DNA from: Durusdinium trenchii
Lineage: Eukaryota; Sar; Dinophyceae; Suessiales; Symbiodiniaceae
Direction: 5' to 3'
NCBI GenBank assembly: GCA_963970005.1
Contig: CAXAMN010005213.1
Coordinates: 1-64,000, forward strand
DNA: 64,000 bases
Part shown: positions 54,501 through 61,340 of the stretch, piece after piece
Layout of the letters: every line of letters begins with the position of its first letter
How positions within the stretch are numbered: the first letter of the stretch is position 1
Made by a program: the position numbers and the translations under genes
The notes under the pieces: model-generated
The model's input: only the letters and a program-made list of their open reading frames with translations
What the model was told of the DNA's origin: nothing
Database searches by the model: none

Positions 54501-56463
54501 GAGCTTGCGATGGTTCACTCTGAAACTGGCCTTGGTCTTCTTGCCCTTGGAACTCTTGGGGGCCGCCTGCAAACATGAATCATGAATTTGAACAAGGGTT
54601 CATGGTCGAAGAACTGACCTATAGACCATGCACATCGTAAACATCCATGAACGGTTGGATGGATTGAAAACAAGGTCTCAGCCTGCTGCTTGGGCTTCTT
54701 CTTTGGTTCCAATCCCTTCTCCGGAGTCGACACCCGAGCGTCACCAAAGAAGTCTGGCCTCTTGCACGGTGGTGTCTTCATTGTTGAAGCAGAAACTGCC
54801 AAAGCAGGAGCTGAGTCTGCCTTCTTAGGCTCGTGCTTCTTGCAAAACTCAACGAAATCAAACTCAGTCTCAGGACGCAAAGCCTTCCGGCAAGCCTTGC
54901 AGCCGCGGCCAAAACAAAACTTCTCCAACCCGAAGGCGCCGCAAGGCGGCATGTCAAGCGCCTTGTTGGCTCTTGTCTCAGCATCGGTACTGGAACCGTC
55001 AGAGCTGGCCAGCTCAGCTGCAATGTTGGCTGCAGCCTCTGCAGCAAATTCCTCAAAAGCGTCAGGAGTGGGTGGCAAGGATTCCCTTCGCGGTTCATCG
55101 ATCTCCTTGAACCCGGATGGAACGCAATGCCGAACGATGCCACCCCTTTCCTCAACAAATTTCTCGGTGCCATGCCAACGAGGGTCCAACTCTTGGGATG
55201 GAGAAGATGATTCCAACACATTGGCAAGTTTGCCTTCCCAATCCTGGTCAGGCCTGCCAGAAACATCATCGCCGGGCACTGGGCTGCCGTCCACAACCTG
55301 CGAGTCAGGTTCAATGCCAGCGCTTCTCAGCCTTTTCTCCTTTGGAACGACGAATTGCTGCCAGTAAGCCTTGCGCTTTGCAATCACTGCCTCTTCCCTG
55401 CTTGCTTCTGCTGCAGCGGCACGCTGCTCGTCAGCCAGCGGCATGGGCTCATCAGCGGCTGAACCCGCGCCGTCTGCAATCGGCTGATGAGACTCGTTGT
55501 CCGTGGACTCATTGTGAGACCCGCTGTCGTCTGGGCCAAGATCCGACAAAGTGTCGAATTCTCCATCGTCGTCCTCGCAAGACAAATTGAAAACAGAATG
55601 AACATGTTTCATTGATCATGTTTATACAGTAAACATTTATGAAGGCACCATCCATGCAAAAAGAAATCCCTGCTTCCACTCACCCTATCCTCCAAGGATA
55701 GTGGGGCCGGTCTGCGGGTGCGAGCAGGGTTTCTGCGAAGCAAATCCTTGAGCTCTTGCACCGCTGCATCACAGCTGACGCTGCCTGAGCGCCAACCCAG
55801 AGTTTGCGATCGACTGCGAACAGTTTGGAGCAAAGTTTCCAAGTGTGTTGAGTGCAGTTGCCCTTGCAAGAAACATCGTCAACAATCCAAGAAACTGTTT
55901 CGAAAGAGGTGGCGCAAAGCACCCAACATCTTCTTGATGCGTTTGGCCTCTGTGGCTGCCCTGTCAGCCTTAGTTTCCCGCTCTCCTGGCACCAGCAGCA
56001 AGAGTTGCATCTTGGAATCCAGGATCATCAGGGCATCGGCCAACAGAAAACCAGAAGGCACCTGCAAACTAAACTTCCAGCAAGTCGACCAACCTACATG
56101 CTCGATGAGAACTGCCTATTCAAAAACAGGTCACAAAGTGGCAGAATCTACGCGCTGGATCAGGCTTGCCTGTTCAGGGTACAGTTGGCACACTGGGCGC
56201 AACCATACGAAGTTCATCCGGATCTCCTGCAGTCGCATGGAAGTTGAGAAACAGAACCCTGGTTTAAACTCCAATTGCAGGCCCCTGCTACAAATTATCT
56301 CTCTCCTTGCTGCTGGGCCTGGCCCAATCGTGCTCCAACTTGACCAAGTTGGCGCCCGGGGCAAGCTTCTTGTGAAAGACTAAATCCATTGCCACTTGCG
56401 GCATTCCTGCATACCACATGTCTGCAAGCTTTTCCTGGGCAATCGGCGGCTTCCCTCTTCAGC
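51267..56463 (-). CDS. insert gene 2: large spliced gene with APVCSTWV and EQP motifs
   Basis: About a dozen exons on the minus strand, from about 56455 to the TAG at 51267-51269. Blocks in order: IAQEKLADMWYAGMPQVAMD (56.4 kb); VPSGFLLADALMILDSKMQL (56.05); SRSQTLGWRSGSVSCDAAVQ (55.8); a long acidic exon (54687-55579); KTKASFRVNHRKLSLKKG (54.5); ILDVPALLALDLPKTGGSVL (53.55); NQRLFRDLRKAHAGFDPEK (53.2); EGRSCSVFDLSYHEDQNIL with LTLAPVCSTWVYL (52.6); ARSLFWVLEQPKGSLFELHP with MGSYGAPSLKPTWLYS (51.9); ALVKHYVDGKGKQRITGSSS (51.6); and RAQGILKSQEDFLARHPRFG (51.5). FDL, PVCSTW and LEQP resemble motifs I, IV and VI of C5-methyltransferases. The family is very common in dinoflagellates and uncharacterised to my knowledge. 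Exon edges include GT, GC and GA donors. The true start was not located, and the model is partial. Confidence 0.55.
51860..52058 (-). CDS. gene 2 exon with EQP motif
   Basis: The frame reads AARVAIIVLIAAARSLFWVL, EQPKGSLFELHPMMQKVF and MGSYGAPSLKPTWLYS. The exon appears to end TATTCAG before GACCGG, a GA donor as known from dinoflagellate introns. E-Q-P-x2-S matches the position and form of the E-N-P/E-N-V motif VI of C5-methyltransferase-like proteins. Confidence 0.55.
52560..52721 (-). CDS. gene 2 exon with APVCSTWV motif
   Basis: The acceptor is GCGTGCCTGCAG before GAAGGCCGATCG. The frame reads EGRSCSVFDLSYHEDQNIL, then TPKGFALALYQVLHVKRGGS and LTLAPVCSTWVYL. The Pro-x-Cys-Ser-x-Trp word at the end of a beta-strand-like stretch resembles a PC motif. 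Right of this exon the (AT)n at about 52508-52523 lies in the next intron. Confidence 0.55.
53397..53569 (-). CDS. gene 2 exon (ILDVPALLALDLPKTGG)
   Basis: The frame reads ILDVPALLALDLPKTGGSVL, then QSHQVERLREDWQRVHPTWL and DRVFQPAANKSSDK. The likely donor is GACAAG before GCATCATC, a GC donor; the acceptor is near CTTCCAAG. It is not seen as a long frame because a stop lies in the following intron. Confidence 0.5.
53598..54215. other. gene 2 intron region
   Basis: Mostly non-coding. A minus-strand frame at 53922-54099 (SLEMHHDGSFTSKWGLLVAF) has coding-like composition and could be a further exon, but no splice pattern fits clearly. Confidence 0.35.
54218..54566 (-). CDS. gene 2 exon, basic
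   Basis: The acceptor is CATGTTTGCAG before GCGGCCCCC. The frame reads AAPKSSKGKKTKASFRVNHR, KLSLKKGATDVGSVEAQASE and SSGEARIEVLLRHKAYFVKS. The donor is probably CTAGATG before GCTGAAGCC, a GC donor. Confidence 0.55.
54687..55579 (-). CDS. gene 2 large acidic exon
   Basis: About 300 codons open. It starts DDDGEFDTLSDLGPDDSG after an AG and includes REEAVIAKRKAYWQQFVVPK, KFVEERGGIVRHCVP and a Cys-rich stretch (FCFGRGCKACRKAL), and ends near PKKKPKQQ. The donor is AAGCAGCAG before GCTGAGACC, a GC donor. The composition is acidic and Ala-rich in the first half, so this is likely a flexible regulatory region. Confidence 0.6.
55684..55815 (-). CDS. gene 2 exon (LGWRSGSVSCDAAVQELK)
   Basis: The acceptor is CTGTTCGCAG before TCGATCGC. 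The frame reads SRSQTLGWRSGSVSCDAAVQ, then ELKDLLRRNPARTRRPAPLS. The donor GGATAGG before GTGAGTGG is a classical GT donor. Confidence 0.5.
55897..56063 (-). CDS. gene 2 exon (VPSGFLLADALMILDSK)
   Basis: The acceptor is TTTAGTTTGCAG before GTGCCTTCTGG. The frame reads VPSGFLLADALMILDSKMQL, then LLLVPGERETKADRAATEAK and RIKKMLGALRHLFRN. The first half is hydrophobic and the rest basic-helical. Confidence 0.5.
56294..56455 (-). CDS. gene 2, most upstream exon seen
   Basis: The frame reads GKPPIAQEKLADMWYAGMPQ, then VAMDLVFHKKLAPGANLVKL and EHDWARPSSKERDN. It begins after an AG near 56455, so it is not the first exon. I could not identify an upstream start exon between here and the right TIR. 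Confidence 0.5.
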
Positions 56464-57320
56464 GTAGGAAAGCTGAGCGAACCGCAAGTGAAAAGGTCGA
56501 AAAAAGACACATGTAGTTTGGGCTGCAGGGCCAGGAAACAACATCATCCTTGGTCCATGCAATGCGTCCTGGACCTAAGGCTCATTGCATTGGGATGCAG
56601 TGGGAAAAACATTGAAGAGACAGCATGAACTCGCAAACTCTTTAAGCGTAGCTGCGCAAAGATTTCCAAGTGGAATCCATGCCAGCCAAAGCCATGGTGA
56701 ATCGGTGAAAAACAGAACTAACAAAGGGGCTGTCAGCCAGAATGTTCTCCAAACACCGACTCACGGACGGGCTTGTGATTCCAACCCCCGCACCATCCTC
56801 TCAGGACTGCTCACCCGAGCTGCGCCACGCAGCAAAAAAGAGCCACCCGCGGTGGCAATGCATGGAGGGCGGCGCTATAGTTTTGATGGGTGATCGGGTG
56901 TGGGAATAGTTGTAACATTTTGTAACAAAGACCATACATATAGACATCATCCATAAAAACTATCGCGCTGGAGATGGCAAGCGGTGCGGCCGATCGTTTC
57001 CAAAACCCTGGGGTGTTCAGTGTTCCTATAACATCCTATATATACAACGCTTCCCTCTTTTGTTAATGATAAAAGTTTTCCTGCGTAGCGAAGGGTTCTC
57101 GTTCTTTTTCACAGCTCTCACTGCTAGAGTGCAGTCCAACGCGTTTATTTTTTCCAGGTGCTCAGGGCTTGCCACCACAAAAGGGAACCATAGAGCCATA
57201 GAGCACTTACCTCCACGCGTGCGTGTGCGCGACAAGCAAGTGAACACGCCATACTTTGGCAATCACTGGGGTGGGCGGGAATCATAAATGCCTCACAAGA
57301 GTGTTCTACAAGAGTGTCCC
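56464..57320. other. upstream part of gene 2 inside the insert
   Basis: Probably 5' exons, introns or promoter of gene 2, but I can support no frame. CCAAAACCCTGGGGTG near 57000 resembles CAAAACCCTGGAG near 44640 at the other end of the insert. Confidence 0.35.
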
Positions 57321-57342
57321 GCAAGAGTGTCCCACGAGAGTG
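57321..57342 (+). repeat. subterminal direct repeat, right copy
   Basis: GCAAGAGTGTCCCACGAGAG then TG, one mismatch from 44149-44170. It lies in a small tandem array of AAGAGTGTYCYRC units (57297-57342, period about 13), so the right side has several related copies. Confidence 0.6.
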
Positions 57343-57585
57343 TGCCCACCCATCCCATGTGGACATGCCACTGGAGAGTCTGCGATGCCTATCAGGCACT
57401 AGGGCGGGTGGGTGGGCAAAGCGTGATATCCAGAAAGACTGGTTATGCAAGGTGGAAAGTGCTGAGATTGCTGAGGAAGAAAAGGGAGCAAAGAGATTGC
57501 CAAGTGACCAGAACACAGTTGCAGGAGATATATGGTCAAAAACAACAAAAAATACAAACGGCACATGGAGATGTCGTTTGCAGCA

Positions 57586-57607
57586 AAGTTGTCCAAAGGA
57601 CAACCTT
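57586..57607 (-). repeat. right TIR of the insert
   Basis: Inverted relative to 43662-43683 with 18 of 22 matches. The core GTTGTCCAAAGGACAAC is a perfect 7-bp-stem palindrome. Confidence 0.65.
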
Positions 57608-57613
57608 GGATCC
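57608..57613. repeat. flanking GGATCC of the 13.9-kb insert (right)
   Basis: Second copy of the GGATCC seen at 43656-43661. Only one is needed to keep the copia reading frame open across the junction. Confidence 0.65.
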
Positions 57614-58135
57614 TCACGGTCATAGGTGTGGATGCCGGCGTGCTCGAGGAAGGGGCCTTCAAGGAGACAGCGGATCTACCTTGTCCCATTCGAAGCTCTC
57701 GTCCGTCTGAATCTCCTCGGGCTCGTAGACGTCGTAGCTCTCGTGGGTCCTCTTGGGCTTTGTCGATGCGGACTTGGAAGGCTTCTTGACCTGTTCCCGG
57801 TCCTTGATGGCTTCCATCGCAGCTTTGTAGCCCTTCGAAGGTCCACTGAGGCCCATGCGGAGCGCTGGGGTATGGTACTTGTCCTCGAAGCTGATCGCCG
57901 TGGACGAAGATGGTAAAGGCAGCGGCGGCTGCCGCGAGCCTCGAACTGCTGGTTCTAGCCACTTTTGCGCGGCATCGTCCCATTTCCACTTCTTGTTGCA
58001 GTCCTCGCACCTGCTGTAGCGACCGTGGCGGTTGCCGTAGCGGGTGATCTTGTCGTGAGGGCATGGTCCCATCGCTCTCGTGTAGAGCTTCTCCTTCACA
58101 TCCATGAGCAGTGGATCTTGATGGGCCAGCCATTC
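57614..58135 (-). pseudogene. post-protease zinc-finger segment of copia element 1
   Basis: The frame reads AHQDPLLMDVKEKLYTRAMG, then CPHDKITRYGNRHGRYSRCE and DCNKKWKWDDAAQKW. C-x-H...C-x2-C with flanking Tyr-Gly-Asn is a small zinc finger typical of dinoflagellate copia polyproteins. The frame ends DESFEWDKVDPLSP and TGA, but a 1-base shift near 57662 continues it into EGPFLEHAGIH, which runs up to the insertion site. Confidence 0.65.
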
Positions 58136-59870
58136 TCGAGGTCGAATTCGGAGTCGAACTGCCTGGCTCATCACTCTTCCCAAGAGGATCTCCGCGTGAA
58201 GGAGGGTCCTCACCAGATTCCGCCATGCTTGAAGCCAGGCCGGAGGTCTTTGGGGCATCTTGTACGCGATCGGTGAGAGCACTTGCAGCGGCTGCGAAAA
58301 CAAACTCAGAATCAAAGCTGTCGGAATCAACCTTCATGGACAGCTTCTTCCAAACCGGACAACGGTGGGAGGCCTTGGTGAACATGGCAATGACAAACGC
58401 CAGGTGGCCATTCAACAAACAAATGGGGACGGTGCAATCAAACTCACTCAAAAAGGCGCATTGGTTGGGCAAATCCAAAACAGCTTTCAACTTGTCCTTC
58501 AAGAGGGTGTTGCTTCCAAGCAATGGGATGTCGTTGGAGGTCGTAAGAACGGAGGTGCCCAACAAACAGCATGAAGATTCCGTGGCATCAAAACAACACG
58601 GTAGTAGTGCATGAAGTGAGCTAAACTGAGTAGGGCCATGACCAAACTCGAACGGCTCACGACTGGGCGGGGTCTTCGAGCGGAAGCGGAACTGGTTGAC
58701 ATGTTGTGACCAAAGTTCCAACCACGTGTTGCTGCAGCACGTCTTCTGGCATGCAGTATCGAGGATCAGGTGGTGGTTGAACATGGTGATGTTAGCACCA
58801 AAAACCTGGCGCAATCCCGATCCCAAGGGTCTCGATGGAGGCATCGTTGGTGATGAAGTGGCCACATAGGTAAAGTAGGTGCCATAGGGGGATTCCATCT
58901 TGTCGTTGGTGTCAGTGTTGAAGGTCACCGAACGATTGCATCCATCGGGATGAGCAACTGTCAAAAGCACCTTTTTCCCAGACCCCTTGGTCTTGGAATC
59001 ATCTTTGCCCATTTTGGGCTTGCCATCACCTGAAGGAGCACCGGACTGAGGGCACTCTTTGTCACCTTGCCAATGGCCTTTTTGACCACAAACGGCACAG
59101 TGGCTTTCGGCTTTGCGTTGAGCAATGCTTTTGCCACCACCAGAAAACTTCCTGCCAAGGCGCATGCCCGAAAGTCGACGGGCTGTCACCGTCAGGCAGT
59201 GAGCTGCCAAATCAAGGTCCGACATGTCGGCGTCGGCCTCTGCTTCATCCTCACCATCAGGGTCGTGAGGTTCAGCTTCAAGCTCATCAGGCGGTTGTTC
59301 GCCTTCATCTTCATGCATCTCTTCCATCGTGCCCTGCTCCTCGTCAGCTTGGTCACCCTCGGGAACCTCAGTGAGATAGGAGGAGCGAACAAAGGTGTTG
59401 GAAGAGCTCGACTTGCTGGAGCTCTTGCCTTTATGCTTGCCTTTGCCCTTTGACTTGCCTTGATCACGGACAGGTTGGTCAGTCCGCTCTCTAGGCTCTT
59501 TGGTGTGGGTCTCAAAGTCCCGGGTGTAGACCACAGCAGGAACTGCACGATGCTCAGGGAACTGCGTCTCGGCCGCCTCTTTCACATCCTGATAGCGGAT
59601 GGAGTTGGATGTAGCAACAAGGATCATCCTTTGGGCTTCAGCGCTTAAGCGCATTCGATCCAAGAGTCTGGAGCCGGCGGCCTCTTCATCGTACATGTGG
59701 TTGACATGTACTCCAACAGCTGCTAGGCTGCGTTCGCAGCGATGGTAGCGGTTCGTGAAGGAGCGAATGCTCTCGTTGGCACGCCGTGAGAGGCGTTCGA
59801 AGTCGTCCAGGAGCTTTCTCTTGAGGTATATGCCTTTCACCATCACTCGATGCCCTGGGACCATCGACCT
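58136..59870 (-). pseudogene. gag C-part, zinc knuckle and protease of copia element 1
   Basis: The frame begins within gag (YLKRKLLDDFERLSRRANES, then FTNRYHRCERSL). It has a Lys/Ser-rich stretch, an acidic region, a CAVCGQKGHWQGDKEC knuckle (C-x2-C-x4-H-x6-C, longer at the end than the classical form) and the protease active site LILDTACQKTCCSNTW (D-T-A in place of the usual D-S/T-G) with IPLLGSNTLL later. Gag packages the RNA and the protease cuts the polyprotein. Frameshifts bound this piece on both sides (near 59850 and 58130), so neither the apparent start nor the long C-terminal extension is real. Confidence 0.75.
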
Positions 59871-61020
59871 TGTCAAGGTCGCAGTGCTCGAGTTCTTCGG
59901 CAGCCTCGCCGCCGAGGTTCACGAAGAGGTACATGGAGGCCTCATTCGGGGGCAAATAGCTTCGAATCTGGCGGCGCCACAAAGCAAGCTTCCTCTCCCA
60001 GCGCTGAAAGGCTTGAAGGTCGCCTTTCTGAGCATCCCATGCCGGTGGCAAAGGAGGTGATCCACCGCGATACTTCAGACCTGGTGCAGGTCCTTTGGTG
60101 ATGTCCCAAGGCTTTTCTTGTTGGGACTTGTTGTGGACGCCGTGCATGGACTTCAACATCTCGTCGCGCCAGCCAGCATTCTTCGAGCTTCCATGGTCGG
60201 ATCCAGCTTTGAGCATGCCGTCACCTTTCCCTTTGCTGGCTTTGGACTTGCCAGCCTCAACATCTTTGCCGGCTTTGGACTTGCCAGCGTCAGCTCCTTT
60301 GCCGGTTTTGGACTCGCCGGTCATGGGCATAGTTTGAGCAGCTTGTTCTCGGCTCGGGGGAGGATCATCTCGTGGTACCTTAGGAGAAAGACCTGGTAAA
60401 ACAGGGGCTCTAAGTGGAGTGTGCGCAGGTTGTTGAGGAACATGTGAATCAGAGTCTCGTCCAGCTGCTTGCTTCCGAGCTTTCCTCTGCCTTCGTGAAG
60501 GCCTTGTCACAGGTTGCAACGTTGAGGGATCAACGCTCGGGTCATCAGTGGGAACTTCTGATTCAGCGTTCTCTCGGGCTTCATGTCCAACAGGTCGTGG
60601 ATCGTCACGGCGTGTCTCGCCTCGGGGAGCATGTGGAGTATATGTCCACGAACCCAAGCCTGTATCATGGCTATGAGGAAGGTTGGCATCGTTCAAGTTG
60701 GGGCAACCACAATCCAAACAAACATAGCCCTCTCCATGCGTTCTCCATTGTGTGCTGTGGCAATTCCTACACAACCAAAGGGGAACATGCACAGAGCCGT
60801 CAGGTCGTTGGAGTTCGGGCATAGAGCTATCGCTCGTGTCCTGGTCAAAGCTCGTCGTCCGGGGCGTCCACTGCCAAGGGTGGTCATCGTAGACCTCATC
60901 AAAGTCAAGGTCGCCCGGCGTCTCGTCAGTGGCGTCGTCCTCGTCGGGGTTGTAGGGACCAGGGATCATGTCGTCATCGTCCCACTGCCAGTCATACGAG
61001 GTCTCACCATCCTGGGACAT
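59871..61020 (-). pseudogene. gag N-part of copia element 1, with zinc ribbon
   Basis: The likely start is ATG at 61020 (MSQDGETSYDWQWDDDD), 43 bases inside the 5' LTR. It has an acidic N-terminus and LWLCRNCHSTQWRTHGEGYV followed by CLDCG, a C-x2-C-x13-C-x2-C zinc ribbon. Low-complexity Lys/Gly/Ser repeats (GKSKAGKD-type) follow, then the gag core PPLPPAWDAQKGDLQAFQRW, LWRRQIRSYLPPNEASMYLF and LEHCDLDKV. The frame is lost near 59850. The core is the capsid-like region shared by dinoflagellate copia elements. Confidence 0.75.
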
Positions 61021-61046
61021 GCCGAGCTGCAAAGCAAAAGGCGCAA

Positions 61047-61061
61047 GGCTCCGCGCCACCA
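61047..61061 (-). other. primer-binding site of copia element 1
   Basis: TGGTGGCGCGGAGCC lies one base inside the 5' LTR. Its complement ends in ACCA, as a tRNA 3' end does, so it fits a tRNA primer for minus-strand DNA synthesis. It differs from the iMet-type site usual in plant copia. Which tRNA is used was not determined. Confidence 0.55.
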
Positions 61062-61062
61062 A

Positions 61063-61273
61063 CTCGCAGCAGTGCTTGCAAATGCACGCTGCAGCTCAAA
61101 AGGGGTAAAAAGGCGTCTCAGCAAACCGCTCGATCGATCTTTTCCATGGCCAAGGGCGGTGCATGAAACAAGTGAAAAGGAAAGGCTCAAATGGCCATCT
61201 CGGGCCCATGCGACGAGTGGCAAAAGCTCAAAAGGCGGAAGGCTCAATTGGAGGGTACCGCATCCATTTCACA
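61063..61273 (-). repeat. copia element 1, 5' LTR
   Basis: I read it as identical to 38308-38518. In element sense it starts TGTGAAATGG. Pol II promoter and start of the element RNA should lie here, but no TATA box stands out. Confidence 0.9.
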
Positions 61274-61279
61274 TATAGT
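61274..61279. repeat. target site duplication of copia element 1 (right)
   Basis: TATAGT, the same as 38302-38307. Confidence 0.8.
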
Positions 61280-61287
61280 ACCACCCC

Positions 61288-61340
61288 TCAAAACAAACCA
61301 ATGCTAGCAAACCAAAAGAGGTAGACATTTCAGGGGGGTA
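61288..61340 (+). repeat. dispersed 50-bp repeat, copy 2
   Basis: CTCAAAACAAACCAATGCTA, then GCAAACCAAAAGAGGTAGAC and ATTTCAGGGGGGTA, the inverted counterpart of 36323-36373. It lies just outside the copia 5' LTR, so copia inserted beside an existing repeat. Confidence 0.7.

Larger units (their letters stand above)
43662..57607. mobile_element. 13.9-kb TIR insert, candidate large DNA transposon with cargo
   Basis: The segment interrupts copia element 1 in the coding region before the methyltransferase-like domain. Its ends are a 22-bp inverted repeat with 18 matches, flanked by GGATCC. Joining the copia halves at one GGATCC gives an open frame across the junction (EHAGIH on one side, PLGSPRM on the other), so the borders are well supported. 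Inside are a decayed transposase-like gene and two spliced genes, all on the minus strand, plus a 26-bp tandem array and a 22-bp subterminal direct repeat near the two ends. It must be younger than the copia insertion. A repair-mediated insertion of genomic DNA is the main alternative. Confidence 0.7.
38308..61273 (-). mobile_element. copia element 1: LTR retrotransposon split by a 13.9-kb insert
   Basis: Two 211-bp LTRs that I read as identical enclose, in minus-strand order, a primer-binding site, gag, zinc knuckle, protease, a methyltransferase-like domain, integrase, reverse transcriptase and RNase H (Ty1/copia order). TATAGT flanks both ends. Without the insert at 43662-57607 the element is about 9.0 kb. 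The frame is broken by at least three nonsense codons (near 43277, 41376 and 40189) and several frameshifts (near 59850, 58130, 57662, 41905 and 38830, plus the 40-41 kb linker). It therefore cannot make its own proteins, although identical LTRs point to recent insertion. It may have been copied with enzymes from an intact relative. Confidence 0.85.

Noticed and set aside
43662-57607. The insert as a Maverick/Polinton, because of the 6-bp target duplication and size
   Set aside because: No protein-primed DNA polymerase, ATPase or capsid-like gene is seen, and the TIRs are far too short.
57399-58135. The long C-terminal extension of the protease frame (to about 57400) as real protein
   Set aside because: It is the wrong frame after a shift near 58130. 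The true frame there has the C-x-H...C-x2-C finger, and below 57608 the DNA belongs to the insert.
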